Program-made: the position numbers and the translations under genes
NCBI RefSeq assembly: GCF_016718685.1
Contig: NZ_JADKCX010000038.1
Span: forward strand, 1 to 58,749
DNA length: 58,749 bases
DNA from: Haliscomenobacter sp.
GTDB lineage: Bacteria; Bacteroidota; Bacteroidia; Chitinophagales; Saprospiraceae
Direction of reading: 5' to 3'
The notes under the pieces: generated by a model
What the model was told of the DNA's origin: nothing
Seen by the model: the letters and a program-made list of their open reading frames with translations, nothing else
Database searches by the model: none
Shown: piece after piece, positions 9,327 to 21,173 of the stretch
Layout: every line of letters starts with the position of its first letter
Position numbering within the stretch: position 1 is the stretch's first letter

Positions 9327-9539
9327 TTATTGCTGCTCTTCTTCCTGCTCTTGTTCTTTCGACTGAATAAACATCTTGCCGCGGTAGAACATGTTACCTT
9401 CCGCGTCGAAATATGCGCGGTGCATCAGGTGTTTTTCACCTGTAGTTTTACAAGTAGCCACGTTCGGCGCAACCGTTTTGAAGTGCGTTCTGCGCTTATG
9501 CTTTCTCTGCTTCGAACCTCTACTCTTGGGATGTGCCAT
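9327..9539 (-). CDS. rpmF: 50S ribosomal protein L32
   Basis: A 70-residue ribosomal protein starting MAHPKSRGSKQRKHKRRTH, the standard L32 N-terminus, with an acidic tail (EQEQEEEQQ) of the kind seen in Bacteroidota L32. The Zn-binding cysteines of some L32 forms are absent; only one Cys remains (VATCKTTG), so this is a zinc-free version. It is 21 bases downstream of the DUF177 gene, the usual rpmF neighbour. Confidence 0.96.
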   Translation of the reverse strand: MAHPKSRGSKQRKHKRRTHFKTVAPNVATCKTTGEKHLMHRAYFDAEGNMFYRGKMFIQSKEQEQEEEQQ

Positions 9540-9560
9540 CGTTCCAAAATTTATCGGGAA

Positions 9561-10124
9561 TCAATCCCGTTCGTTAGTGTTGTTAATATTCAAATCCTTG
9601 AGGGCGCTCCAAATCGGATTTTCTCCGGTTTCTGGATTGTCCTGGGCATCGGGAGCGGCGACTAGTTTTTTGCTCAATAAATCGAGCATTTCCCTGTTGC
9701 ACTGCCGGTAATTATCCGCTACACAATCGTAAGTTCGGGTCAAGGGTATCGCCAGAATAATGAATTCGTAGGCGAAAGTACCCACATTCAATTCCGAAGA
9801 TTCGGGATGAATGTAGATGACCTCGGCGTCTTCAACTTCATTCTCTTCACTCAATTTGACAATCAACTGCTGCTGATCGGCAATGGGAAGATCGATTTCG
9901 GCCAGGCAGCGGTCACAATCAGTGCGTACTGTTCCGGCAAAATCGAAAAAAAGAACAAAGAGCGTAGGTTGTTTATCCAGTATAACTTTTAAAGAAAGTT
10001 TTCCATCTTGCACCGGCGATTCCGGAAACTCGGCAAAAAACTCTGCTCCTAGCTCATACTGGAACTCGTGTACCCCGTTGCGCAAACCCTTGATTGGTAA
10101 GGAAAAAGGTATGAGCCCGTTCAT
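9561..10124 (-). CDS. DUF177 (YceD-like) protein upstream of rpmF
   Basis: A 187-residue soluble protein of the DUF177/YceD family, whose gene almost always precedes rpmF and which has been linked to 23S rRNA accumulation in other organisms. It carries the family CxxC in RTDCDRCLAEIDLP, an acidic middle (SEENEVEDAEVIY) and TYDCVADNYRQCNREM near the end, with a poorly conserved tail. Frame intact. Operon with rpmF is likely from the 21-base gap. Confidence 0.85.
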   Translation of the reverse strand: MNGLIPFSLPIKGLRNGVHEFQYELGAEFFAEFPESPVQDGKLSLKVILDKQPTLFVLFFDFAGTVRTDCDRCLAEIDLPIADQQQLIVKLSEENEVEDAEVIYIHPESSELNVGTFAYEFIILAIPLTRTYDCVADNYRQCNREMLDLLSKKLVAAPDAQDNPETGENPIWSALKDLNINNTNERD

Positions 10125-10253
10125 TGTTAAAGAACTTTTGTCAAAAGTGTCCGCAAAGATAAGTCTTTTTAGAAAAAAAACAACTGAAAATAAACTTAAT
10201 CTCGGGTTAACACTTTGAAACGGACCTTGGGCGTTTTCAGGAAGGAATTAGGG

Positions 10254-10384
10254 TTTGGGGATTCGAAGGTTCGGGGGGGCGGGAACCGGTCGCCGAGCTG
10301 GTCACTGAGCGAAGTCGAAGTAAAGCCGAGTTGCGCAGTTCACGAACCCCCGAACCCTCGAACCCCCGAACCCCCGAACCCAAC
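10254..10384. repeat. Hairpin of GTTCGGGGG words around a unique core
   Basis: The left arm starts TTTGGGGATTCGAAGGTTCG; the right arm is GAACCCCCGAACCCTCGAAC and further units. The core of about 50 bases contains GTCACTGAGCGAAGTCGAAG. It lies just upstream of the large T9SS gene, and reading through it would add a meaningless Pro/Asn-rich leader to that protein. Confidence 0.85.
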
Positions 10385-10397
10385 TAACTTTTTTTTC

Positions 10398-13300
10398 ATG
10401 AAGCCAACTGCCTTGAGGCCACTCCTAGTAAGTGTTTTATTTTTTGTACAACTGTGTTGGATCAATGCCCAAACCCGCTTAGAACCGGGTGACCTCGCCA
10501 TTATTCAGGTGAACGCCAACAACAACGCCTGCGGGGGCACTTTAGCCGACCGGGTCAGTTTTATTTGTTTCAAAGACATTACCGCAGGTACCACGATCGA
10601 CATTACCGACAATGGCTGGGAACGCACGACTACTGGACGTTGGGGCAATTCGGAAGGATTGGTACGGGCTACCTGGAGCGGGCCAACGATTCCGGCGGGC
10701 ACGATTATTACCTTTGAGTTCCCTCCGATTGGTAATAACCCCTATCGAGCGATTTTACCCGATGTTAACTGGAACTTTACCACCCACGGCAGCATAAATA
10801 CGGTCAACCTCAATTCTGGTGGCGACCAATTTTATTTTATGCAAGGTGGCGTGTGGAATCAGGGAACCAGTTCAGTAGGCAGTTTTAATCACGATGCCGC
10901 TTATGTTGGTGGAAGAATTCTTTTTGGGTTCAATACCAAAACCCAATGGTTCAATGATGATTCCCCTCAGGAGTCCAAACTCCACCCGGATGTGGCCAAC
11001 TGTTTCAATATGGCACCTGCCAGTATTATATCAGACTATATTGCCTACACTGGCCCCATGGGCAGCACGACGCAGTTGGATTGGATTTCGCGCATTGCTA
11101 ATCCCAACAATTGGCGCACATTTGCAGGTTGTGCTGCTTTACCAGTCTTACCAACGAGTATCACCATTGCTACCAGTGGAATAGGAATAAGCTGTACCAC
11201 TTGCCAGGGCTGTGATACACTCGACGAAGTATTGACCTTACGTCTGCCAGCTACTGGTGGCCCATTTGTATTTGAATACAGTGATGGACTGGATACTTTC
11301 CGTATTGATTCGGCTCGAAACAATGATTCCATCCGCTTAAGAATAGGGGAAACTACGGTCTTTTTTATCGTTTCAGTATCCGATAAAAATGGTTGCCCGG
11401 TTTATTCCAATTTTGATCGCCCGGTCACCATCACCGTTACACCAGGGGTGAGCATTCAACCCGTCGTTGACCCGGTAGCTGCTTGTTCAGGAGGTAACCA
11501 ACAAGCAACATTTGCACTTACCGCATTGGATGGACAAATTCGGGGCAATACAGCATTGGTTGTCCAGTGGTACCGCGATGCGGCACTGCAGAATTCCATT
11601 GTTGACCCAGACCAGTTTATTTCAGGGGCTACCACGGTTTATGCCATTACCACCGATGGCGTTTGCCGCAGCCAGGCGACGCCAATTGAACTCCAGTTGG
11701 CCAACCCGCCAAGCATCACGGTACCTGCTGGTGACACAATCTGCGGCGGTAGTTGCACCACGCTGCCTTTGACTTTTCAGGGAAAAGCTCCTTTTATCCT
11801 GGGGTATATCGTCAATGAAGCTGGCAACATCCGACCGGAAGGCCTGGTGGCCAATACGACTCAGGACAGTTTGGTTTTTTGTTCTACTCGTCCGGGCAGA
11901 GCGAATATTCTTTTTTCCTCCATCATTGATGGCAATGGTTGTCCGGGATTGATCAACCAAAGTGTAGCTGTTTTTAGTCAAAGTGCCGACACGACCCGAA
12001 TTTTCAGGAATTTGTGCCAGGGCGACCAAGTGATTGTCAATGGCACGGTATACGACCAAAATCGCCCCAGTGGTACGGAGTTGTTGAGCACAAGCTTGGG
12101 TTGCGATAGCGTTGTTATTGTGAGTTTACGTTTTACACCACGCCCCAGCGGAAGCATCAGTGGGGATACCACCATTTGTGGCGATGGGGTGGGCAATTTG
12201 CGATTCCAACTCAGTGGGGCAAGAACATTTGACCTGATTCTCAGCAACGGAAATGATACCATCCCTTTTCTCAATGTAGTTAATGGTACGGTATTGCCTG
12301 TAATCATCGCGCAGACTTCCACTTTTACCTTGCTGTCGGTACAATCTACCGCGGGGGGCTGTCAGGTGAATCCCAATAGCCAGGTAACCATCACGATCAG
12401 TAAGCCCGTAGCCACGGCGCGAGCAAGCAGTAATTTTGGGCGCTTTAACATCAGTTGTTTTGGGGTCAGGGACGGCAGCGCCACGGTGGACGTGCAAGGA
12501 GGGAAAGCACCTTTTCGCTATGCCTGGAACAACAATGCCAATACCCAAAACATCAATAATTTGGGGCCGGGGACTTATCAGGTTGTTGTAACCGACAGTG
12601 CTGGGTGTCAGGCACTACCCGCAGATGTCACCCTGACCCAGCCGGATTCTCTGCGTTTTCAATTTGCACTGGATACCGCAGTTTGTCCGGGACAAAAAAA
12701 TGAGTTGAGTATTCTTGGGATAACCGGAGCAGGAGGGCCTTATGCCTATGCTTTGGATGGCGCGGCTTTTACGCAATTCAATGGCGGGTTGACCATCTCC
12801 GATCTGACCTCGGGAATCCGCAGACTAAGTTTAAGAGATGGCAACAACTGCATCGCTGAACGCAGCATCCGGGTACCTGCTTCATCAGCATTGACCCTGG
12901 AGTTGGGCCCCAATCGCAGCATCTTTGCTGGTGACAGTGTACTGATCAAACCCCAGCTTAATTTTAATCCGGCTTCCGTCACCTGGCTGCCTGGCTCAGG
13001 GTTTGAAAGCCTGGATTCTGCGGGCATCATTGCCCGTCCAACCACCACGACGGTATTTCAACTCACGGTTAGAAGCGCCAATGGTTGTGTGTTGCGGGAC
13101 AACCTCACTGTATTGGTGGAAAAACGGCTGCGCATTTTTGCCCCTAACGTATTCAGTCCCAATGGTGACAACCAAAACGATCGATTTACGCTGTTCTACG
13201 GGCCTGAAGTTGAGCGCATCAAAACCTTGCACATTTTTGACCGCTGGGGAGATATGGTGTTTACCGCCGAAAACCTGGGCAACGATGACAGCAGTGGTTG

Positions 13301-13418
13301 GGATGGATCAATCAAAGGGCAAAAAGCGCCGACAGGGGTCTATGTATTTGTGGCGGAGGCGCTGTTGCGTACGGGAAAAACGGAAATTGTGCGCGGTTCG
13401 TTGACATTGCTGCGTTAA
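10398..13418 (+). CDS. Large cell-surface protein with SprB repeat and gliding-type T9SS C-terminal domain
   Basis: A 1006-residue exported protein. I start at the ATG giving MKPTALRPLLVSVLFF, a signal peptide ending near INAQ, because upstream in-frame sequence belongs to the hairpin repeat. Residues about 25-250 form a domain beginning LEPGDLAIIQVNANNN with many Trp/Gly residues, then several Cys-containing Ig-like modules, then a SprB-type repeat (SCFGVRDGSATVDVQGGKAP ... GTYQVVVTDSAGCQ). The last 85 residues are a CHU_C/gliding-associated sorting domain (APNVFSPNGDNQNDRF ... IFDRWGDMVF ... PTGVYVFVAEA). This predicts type IX secretion and surface attachment. Ligand unknown; adhesin-like. 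Confidence 0.85.
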   Translation: MKPTALRPLLVSVLFFVQLCWINAQTRLEPGDLAIIQVNANNNACGGTLADRVSFICFKDITAGTTIDITDNGWERTTTGRWGNSEGLVRATWSGPTIPAGTIITFEFPPIGNNPYRAILPDVNWNFTTHGSINTVNLNSGGDQFYFMQGGVWNQGTSSVGSFNHDAAYVGGRILFGFNTKTQWFNDDSPQESKLHPDVANCFNMAPASIISDYIAYTGPMGSTTQLDWISRIANPNNWRTFAGCAALPVLPTSITIATSGIGISCTTCQGCDTLDEVLTLRLPATGGPFVFEYSDGLDTFRIDSARNNDSIRLRIGETTVFFIVSVSDKNGCPVYSNFDRPVTITVTPGVSIQPVVDPVAACSGGNQQATFALTALDGQIRGNTALVVQWYRDAALQNSIVDPDQFISGATTVYAITTDGVCRSQATPIELQLANPPSITVPAGDTICGGSCTTLPLTFQGKAPFILGYIVNEAGNIRPEGLVANTTQDSLVFCSTRPGRANILFSSIIDGNGCPGLINQSVAVFSQSADTTRIFRNLCQGDQVIVNGTVYDQNRPSGTELLSTSLGCDSVVIVSLRFTPRPSGSISGDTTICGDGVGNLRFQLSGARTFDLILSNGNDTIPFLNVVNGTVLPVIIAQTSTFTLLSVQSTAGGCQVNPNSQVTITISKPVATARASSNFGRFNISCFGVRDGSATVDVQGGKAPFRYAWNNNANTQNINNLGPGTYQVVVTDSAGCQALPADVTLTQPDSLRFQFALDTAVCPGQKNELSILGITGAGGPYAYALDGAAFTQFNGGLTISDLTSGIRRLSLRDGNNCIAERSIRVPASSALTLELGPNRSIFAGDSVLIKPQLNFNPASVTWLPGSGFESLDSAGIIARPTTTTVFQLTVRSANGCVLRDNLTVLVEKRLRIFAPNVFSPNGDNQNDRFTLFYGPEVERIKTLHIFDRWGDMVFTAENLGNDDSSGWDGSIKGQKAPTGVYVFVAEALLRTGKTEIVRGSLTLLR

Positions 13419-13421
13419 CTT

Positions 13422-15616
<2,195 letters not shown>

Positions 15617-15628
15617 CGGTTTAGATTT

Positions 15629-16570
15629 TCAGGAAAGCTGGTTGTGTAACAAGTTCAGGTTGGGCTGAGCACCAACGGAGTCAACGGGTTTGCTAACCGT
15701 TTTGAGCAAGTCCAACATTTCGCTGCGACTGCGTGGCTTGTAGTTTTCCTTTTCCGTTGCTTTGAGCTGAGCCAATGCCAATGCCGCCACTCCGGCGGTG
15801 GCATAAGTGGCAAAACTGGTGGACACATCCACGGTTTCAGGTTCACCCGCTTCATTGCAGATGACGGGTTTAAAACTGTCCCAAAAGAACTGGATGCCCG
15901 TGTCCTTGATGAGCTTGTCAAATATATCAACTTCTGGTACATAGCCGCAGTTGATGCTTTGAGGGTTCCAGGTCGGGAAATATTTTGCCGATAAAGCCTC
16001 TCCCTCTACAAACACGTGGTAGTTTTTTATCGAAGAAAACAGCAGTGCCTTGCTGCCAGAAAGCGTATTGATGGTCTGGTCTGCAAGATCTTTGCTGATG
16101 TTAAAATCTTTCAATTTCATGCGGCTATAGGTCAGTGCCGCTACGGCAAAATCGACATTTAAGGCATTGGCGATTTTTAACCCATTCAAAAAGTCTGGCG
16201 CCTGGAACAGTTCAAAAGGGGTGCCGGGGGCTTTACGGGAGATTTTGATGACAAAAATTTCAGCCAAAGGGGCTATGCCTTTAAATACGCCATCTATTAC
16301 CCCGCTGATGATGCTCAAACAGGGAGTCCCATGGTCGGTATGGTCGGTTTTTTGTTCCGAAACGTCGTCATTGCCGCCAAAAAGCAAACGGTCACCGGGC
16401 AAGGTAGCATTGTAACGATGCCCCACTGCGGTACCAAAATGTTTGAACGCAGGGTGGCTGAGGTTGAGTCCGCTGTCGAGTACGGCAATTTTCACGCCTT
16501 TGCCCTGGGTAGCGAGCCATTCTGGGGGGAGGGTAGACTTGAGTTGTTCCTGCCAATCGAAATGAGTCAT
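15629..16570 (-). CDS. S8 (subtilisin-like) serine peptidase without a signal peptide
   Basis: The catalytic triad is visible: Asp in KIAVLDSGLNLSHPAF (about residue 31), His in HTDHGTPCLSIISG (about 79), Ser in DVSTSFATYATAGVAALALA (about 250; STSFAT replaces the usual GTSxA). At 313 residues it is a compact catalytic domain with no pre- or pro-region and no signal peptide, so it is either cytoplasmic or exported by an unrecognised route. The region between His and Ser is divergent. It is followed after 12 bases by the barrel-like gene, suggesting a shared function. Frame intact. Confidence 0.8.
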   Translation of the reverse strand: MTHFDWQEQLKSTLPPEWLATQGKGVKIAVLDSGLNLSHPAFKHFGTAVGHRYNATLPGDRLLFGGNDDVSEQKTDHTDHGTPCLSIISGVIDGVFKGIAPLAEIFVIKISRKAPGTPFELFQAPDFLNGLKIANALNVDFAVAALTYSRMKLKDFNISKDLADQTINTLSGSKALLFSSIKNYHVFVEGEALSAKYFPTWNPQSINCGYVPEVDIFDKLIKDTGIQFFWDSFKPVICNEAGEPETVDVSTSFATYATAGVAALALAQLKATEKENYKPRSRSEMLDLLKTVSKPVDSVGAQPNLNLLHNQLS

Positions 16571-16576
16571 TTTTTT

Positions 16577-16612
16577 TAGGGTTTTAAGGTTTTAGGGTTT
16601 TATGTTTTAGGG
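16577..16612. repeat. Tandem TTTTAGGG words
   Basis: Four imperfect copies of a TTTTAGGG/TTTTAAGG word just upstream of the subtilase start. Unlike the other spacers, there is no matching inverted arm, so this looks like a one-armed version of the tandem-word elements. Confidence 0.55.
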
Positions 16613-16716
16613 TTGATGCACACTATACTCATTACGTAATACGCCAAATTTGGTTGCAGATATAATGCGATTTTACGACAAAAGCAAGGTTAATCCAATG
16701 GTTTTGTGGCTATTCT

Positions 16717-16724
16717 TAACTTTG
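16717..16724 (+). promoter_or_regulatory. -7 box TAACTTTG for the TauE/SafE gene
   Basis: Exact TAnnTTTG match 24 bases upstream of the ATG; it predicts a very short leader. A TTTG at 16703 is too close to be the -33 element. Confidence 0.5.
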
Positions 16725-16747
16725 CAGCCTAAAATGAACGAGAAAGG

Positions 16748-17509
16748 ATGATTTATGCCTGTTTAGCGGCCTTGATGGCGGGTTTTGTGGATGCCATAGT
16801 TGGCGGCGGCGGCTTGATTCAGGCACCGGCGATGTTCATTCTTTTTCCCCAGTTTTCGGTGCCCCGTATCATCGGTACCAATCGTTTTGCTTCGTTTATG
16901 GGTACTGCCGTTGCGGCCTGGCAATATTCCCGCAAAGTAGCGATCCCCTGGCGGACGGTATTGTACGGTGGGGTTGGAGCAGGAGCCATGTCGTTTTTGG
17001 GTGCCCGTTTTTCCAGCCTGATCAGCCCGGAGGTATTGAAACCGATCATTTTGGTGCTGATGGTGGCCATTGCGGTGTACACCTACCTCAAGAAGAATTT
17101 GGGGCACGAGGAACAGTTTCGGGTTGCGGTACAGTTGATTCCCTGGGTAGGCTTGCTGGTGGGCATGACTTGTGGTTTTTACAATGGTTTTGTCGGGCCG
17201 GGTACGGGCAGTTTGTTGGTCTTTGGTTTCGTCAGTTTAATTGGCTACAATTTTTTGACGGGCTCGGCCATTTCCAAGTTCATCAATGTGGTTGCCGATG
17301 TTTTTTCTTTGATTTTTTTCCTGGTTCACGGGTACGTCAGCTTTGAAATTGCCATTCCGATGATGGTTTGCAACATGATTGGTTCCTATCTGGGCAGCCG
17401 GACGGCAATCTTGCGGGGCAATGGCTTTGTGCGGCTATTTTTTCTGTGTGTGATCGGCGCGTTGCTGCTGCGCTTTGGGTGGGATGTGTATTGGGAGTTG
17501 CAGTCTTAA
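16748..17509 (+). CDS. TauE/SafE family membrane transporter
   Basis: A 253-residue inner-membrane protein with about eight hydrophobic segments and the two half-repeats typical of the family: GFVDAIVGGGGLIQAPAMF near the N-terminus and GFYNGFVGPGTGSLLVFGFV in the middle. Members export or import sulfite, sulfoacetate, taurine-derived anions and related organic anions; the substrate here is not determinable. Length is typical and the frame is intact. Divergent from the subtilase gene, and followed by a hairpin repeat. Confidence 0.9.
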   Translation: MIYACLAALMAGFVDAIVGGGGLIQAPAMFILFPQFSVPRIIGTNRFASFMGTAVAAWQYSRKVAIPWRTVLYGGVGAGAMSFLGARFSSLISPEVLKPIILVLMVAIAVYTYLKKNLGHEEQFRVAVQLIPWVGLLVGMTCGFYNGFVGPGTGSLLVFGFVSLIGYNFLTGSAISKFINVVADVFSLIFFLVHGYVSFEIAIPMMVCNMIGSYLGSRTAILRGNGFVRLFFLCVIGALLLRFGWDVYWELQS

Positions 17510-17512
17510 ATC

Positions 17513-17600
17513 GAATGACGAGTTTTTCGAATGACGAGTGACGAATCATGCCACACGCTGGCGATTATTCGTCACTCGTCACTCGAAAAACTCGTCATTC
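17513..17600. repeat. Hairpin of GAATGACGAGT words
   Basis: Left arm GAATGACGAGTTTTTCGAAT followed by GACGAGTGACGAAT; right arm is the near-perfect complement (ATTCGTCACTCGTCACTCGA, then AAAACTCGTCATTC). It fills the whole space between the convergent TauE and GH57 genes, suiting a bidirectional terminator. Confidence 0.88.
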
Positions 17601-17603
17601 ATC

Positions 17604-20018
17604 CTACCACTCCAGCGCCTTCACGCCCAGGTGTTTCCCCAATTTGGTCCACTCCGCCCACCAAATGACCGAATAGTGCATTCGTTTCATTTGTCGGGAA
17701 GCGGAAAAATACAGGTTTTGACTTTTCCAGGTATTCAATTCGATTTCAATTTCTTTCAGGCATTCCATGGCCTGGTTCAGTATCCGCAAACGCTCCAGGG
17801 CTTTTTCCTTTTCCTGCAAAACGAGTTGCAACTCGTGGTACACCCTTTCGCTGATGGTGAGCCGCAAGCTGGATTTATTCGTGAACTTGACCCCCCATTT
17901 TTTAAACTCCCGAATCAAGCGTTTCAGCGTGCGGATGTTAATGGTGTTGCCATTGAAAAACATATCGGACAGGTCGTGATTGAGGATAAACTTGACCGCA
18001 CTCAGGTAAGTTTCGGGCACGGGAATGTTGCTCAATTGAATGCCGGTCATCAACTGGTAGTTGTCGTTGTAGATTTCACGGAACACCGTTTCCGTGGCGT
18101 GGAGACTGCGCTCAGATATTTCGCCTAAAATCTTGCGTTTTTCATCGTTGAACAAGTGCCAGTAGGTAAAACGATCGGAGCCAAAATAGTCCTGCATCAC
18201 GCCCACTACTGCCCCCAGGTCGGTTTGGTTAAAAGCGGGCAACAATTTTTCGCCCATGGCATCAAAATCTGCTTTGGGCATATCCACCGAGATGTGGCCA
18301 ATGATGTTTTGTTGCCCGAGGTAAAGCACTGCAAAACTGAAGGGTTTTTCGGATAAAGTGACTTTTGAACGCACCGTGGTTCGCCCAAAAGCAATCTTCT
18401 GGTTGCCGCCTTCAAAGCGCTGAAACTCTTCACTGGTCATCTCGTAATTGAAAATTTCCAGCTTTTCCGGATACTCTTCAAAGAGGGAAGACGCCGCATA
18501 GTGCATGCCTACCCGCGCCAGATCGACCCTTGCCGGAATCACGTTTTTCCGATAACTACTGGCCCCGTTTTCATAAAAATTGCTGGGGGCTTTTTCCAGG
18601 TGACTCAAAAACTCCTCATGCAATTGGATACCCGCTACTTGTTCGGCGTAATGGATGGCCCGATTGGCATATTGCAAAATCTGATCGGTTTCCAATCCCG
18701 AAATTTCATCAAAAAACCAACCACAACTGGTGAACATCTGCATGGCCTGGCGCTGCATTTCCATCAAGCGCAAGAGCAAAATTTCTTCACTTTCACTCAG
18801 GTTTTTGCTGGCATGCGCTTTAAAGAATTGTTGCAATACTTCCTCATTGCCACGCTGGAGTACCACCTGCACATAATCGTTGCGGGCAGCCCAGGGGTCT
18901 TTCAGCAAGCTGGCGGTTTGGGTTTCATAAATAGGAATCAGCTTGTCGCGCAACCAGTTCAAGGTATCGCGCAAGGGGCCCCGCCAATTTTGGTTCCAAT
19001 CGGGACGCCCGCCAGTATTGCAGCCACAATTGCTGCGCCAGCGCTCAATGCCGTGTACACAACTCCAGGAACTGTTTTCGTGGATTTGTGCTTCCCATTG
19101 GGGCGGGTATTTGGCCAGGAAGGCGCTGTAATTGGTGACCTGGATATCGGTATTTTTGTCCAAATGATCCAGGCAGGAAGCCAGGGCCATCTCCCCATAA
19201 CGGTGGTGGTGTCCGTAGCTCTCCCCATCGGTAGCCACATGAATGAGTTGGGGTGTTTCGATGTTTTCAAACGAGCCGGACAAGGAATTGGCAAAGTTGA
19301 TGCCATCGTTGAGTAAACCCTTGAACGCCACATCCTGGGCAACACCCCCGTGGTAAAAGAACAAATTGATGCTTTTCCCAGAGGGCAGTTTGCACAAATA
19401 AGCCCGCCGGGGGTCAATGCTGTCGGAGGGGATATTTTCCCAAACTTCGGCCCCCAGCTTGCGGATGGCCTTACCTTGACGGGGGGCCAGTACGGTAAAT
19501 TTGATGTCATTTTCGGCCAAGACTTCCAGCGTCTCGGTATCCGCAGCCGTTTCCGCCAACCACATGCCTTCGGGTTTGCGGCCAAAACGGTATTCAAAAT
19601 CGCGGATGCCCCAGATGACCTGGGTTTCTTTGTCGCGGCGATTGGCCAAGGGCAGAATCAGGTGCCCATACGCTTGCGCCATTGCGGAGCCTCGGCCTCC
19701 CAACAACAACCTGCTCTCTTTATCGGCATTGATGATGGCCTGGTACGTGGCAGGATCGGCTTTTTCCATCCAGGAGAGTAGGGTAGGGCCAAAATTGAAG
19801 CTGATCCGGGAATAATTGTTGATGATGTTGATGATCTGTTGCTCATTGTCCATCAAACGGGCAGCAGTATTGGGCGCGTAGCACTCAAAATTGATCCGCT
19901 CGTTCCAATCGTGAAAAGGCGCAGCGGAGTCTTGTGATTCCACACTTTCCAACCAGGCATTTTCACGCGGTGGCTGGTAAAAATGGCCGTGGATGCACAC
20001 GTATTTTTCTTTTTTCAT
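17604..20018 (-). CDS. DUF3536 / glycoside hydrolase family 57 protein
   Basis: An 804-residue cytoplasmic GH57-type (beta/alpha)7-barrel enzyme. The N-terminus YVCIHGHFYQPPRENAW is the GH57 opening, followed by NFECYAPNTAAR, SFNFGPTLLSWM and GMWLAETAADTETLEVL, which carries the catalytic-nucleophile region. HVATDGESYGHHHRYGEMAL and the Cys cluster RSNCGCNTGG mark the DUF3536 subgroup, whose C-terminal half (DUF3536) is all-helical. GH57 enzymes act on alpha-glucans (amylase, branching enzyme, 4-alpha-glucanotransferase), so a glycogen role is likely; no other glycogen gene is nearby. Frame intact. Confidence 0.88.
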   Translation of the reverse strand: MKKEKYVCIHGHFYQPPRENAWLESVESQDSAAPFHDWNERINFECYAPNTAARLMDNEQQIINIINNYSRISFNFGPTLLSWMEKADPATYQAIINADKESRLLLGGRGSAMAQAYGHLILPLANRRDKETQVIWGIRDFEYRFGRKPEGMWLAETAADTETLEVLAENDIKFTVLAPRQGKAIRKLGAEVWENIPSDSIDPRRAYLCKLPSGKSINLFFYHGGVAQDVAFKGLLNDGINFANSLSGSFENIETPQLIHVATDGESYGHHHRYGEMALASCLDHLDKNTDIQVTNYSAFLAKYPPQWEAQIHENSSWSCVHGIERWRSNCGCNTGGRPDWNQNWRGPLRDTLNWLRDKLIPIYETQTASLLKDPWAARNDYVQVVLQRGNEEVLQQFFKAHASKNLSESEEILLLRLMEMQRQAMQMFTSCGWFFDEISGLETDQILQYANRAIHYAEQVAGIQLHEEFLSHLEKAPSNFYENGASSYRKNVIPARVDLARVGMHYAASSLFEEYPEKLEIFNYEMTSEEFQRFEGGNQKIAFGRTTVRSKVTLSEKPFSFAVLYLGQQNIIGHISVDMPKADFDAMGEKLLPAFNQTDLGAVVGVMQDYFGSDRFTYWHLFNDEKRKILGEISERSLHATETVFREIYNDNYQLMTGIQLSNIPVPETYLSAVKFILNHDLSDMFFNGNTINIRTLKRLIREFKKWGVKFTNKSSLRLTISERVYHELQLVLQEKEKALERLRILNQAMECLKEIEIELNTWKSQNLYFSASRQMKRMHYSVIWWAEWTKLGKHLGVKALEW

Positions 20019-20046
20019 CTTGTTTGGGTCGAATACAAAGCAAGTT

Positions 20047-20090
20047 GTATAAGTTTAGCACCCCGCCGAGGGCGGGTGCTAAACTTATAC
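20047..20090. repeat. 20-bp hairpin between GH57 and DUF2167 genes
   Basis: GTATAAGTTTAGCACCCCGC pairs with GCGGGTGCTAAACTTATAC over a tiny GAG loop, with one bulged C. There is no T-run on either side, so it is a REP-like palindrome or a rho-independent stem lacking the tail. Confidence 0.7.
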
Positions 20091-20169
20091 GGCAAGTTTA
20101 CGGAAAGATTGGGAGAAAGAGGAGAAAGGGAAAACTTATTGGATCAATTCACTTGAATTTCCTTCCTCT

Positions 20170-21019
20170 TTATTTCCTTTGATTTTTTTCCAAAATGCCC
20201 CAAAAGCCAAATACAGCGATCGCGATGAGCTTCAAAATTTTACAGCACGGCAAAACCAACTTTAGCCAAGAGCTTTCCGGCAACCAATCCCCCAATGGTC
20301 CACGCGGCTACTTCATCAATTTTTGGATCAAAATCCTGGTATTTGAAACCATCGTTGAATTGGACAATGTCTAAAACAAGTGGTACATCTTTTTTTACGA
20401 GGGGAAGATCAGCCATGGTCGCGATAGCGTTTAGAATCAACACCCCTTTTCTGCCTAAAACCCTGACGTTGTAGTTGAGGGTATTGACATCATTGGTTCC
20501 AAATTTTATCTCTTTGGCCCAGTGCAGAATTTTTTTGTTGCTGTCGTAAAAAGGTTTTGCGGCCCATCCCACCATGTAGATCGGCTCATAACCTTGCTCT
20601 TTCCTTAGTTTATTGGCTTCTACGGCTTCTTTTTGCATTTCAGTCATCAGTTCATCGTAGTCAATTTTGTCGGCATCGTTGTCTTTTACGTAGCCAATCT
20701 CGTCGTACTGGATGTTGAATACGTAGCCTCTTTCGTTTAAAACGCCTTGATCTTCAGGGAGAATCAATCCTAACGTAATGTTCTCGCCGCCCGGATTTCC
20801 CCATAGGTCAACGATAACTCTTTCGGCTTGTGCGGGATTCAGGTACTTGAAACCGTCTGGTACTACAATCTGCCCAATTCCATTTTTTAACGTAATTGTG
20901 CCGTGTTCGTAAGTGAAGGTCTTTTCTATGGAGTCAATTTGAAATTGAACGTCCGGATCCTGTGTAAATGCAACCAGTGCAATCATGGAAGCAATAATTG
21001 AAAACAATACTTTTTTCAT
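20170..21019 (-). CDS. DUF2167 membrane-anchored protein, C-terminus frameshifted
   Basis: Begins with a signal peptide (MKKVLFSIIASMIALVAFTQ), followed by the DUF2167 domain: TYEHGTITLKNGIGQIVVP, LNPAQAERVIVDLWGNP, FNIQYDEIGYVKDNDADKID, and GWAAKPFYDSNKKILHWAKE. Members usually end in one or two membrane helices. As sequenced the frame stops at 20240 after GKLLAKVGFAVL, but adding two bases near 20240-20250 gives LLKFLKLIAIAVFGFWGI and a charged tail ending at 20170, a normal DUF2167 end. The function is unknown in the family. Confidence 0.8.
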
Positions 21020-21173
21020 CGATATGGTTTTTAGTTGAGTATAATGCTGATCCTGTATACTTTACTTGTCAATAGCTATCCGAATGCACGTAAATGTAGT
21101 TCTGAATTTACAATGTTACAAAGAATGCAGATTAAATTTTATCCCTGATTTTGAGGGGCTTGGCTGAAGGTTG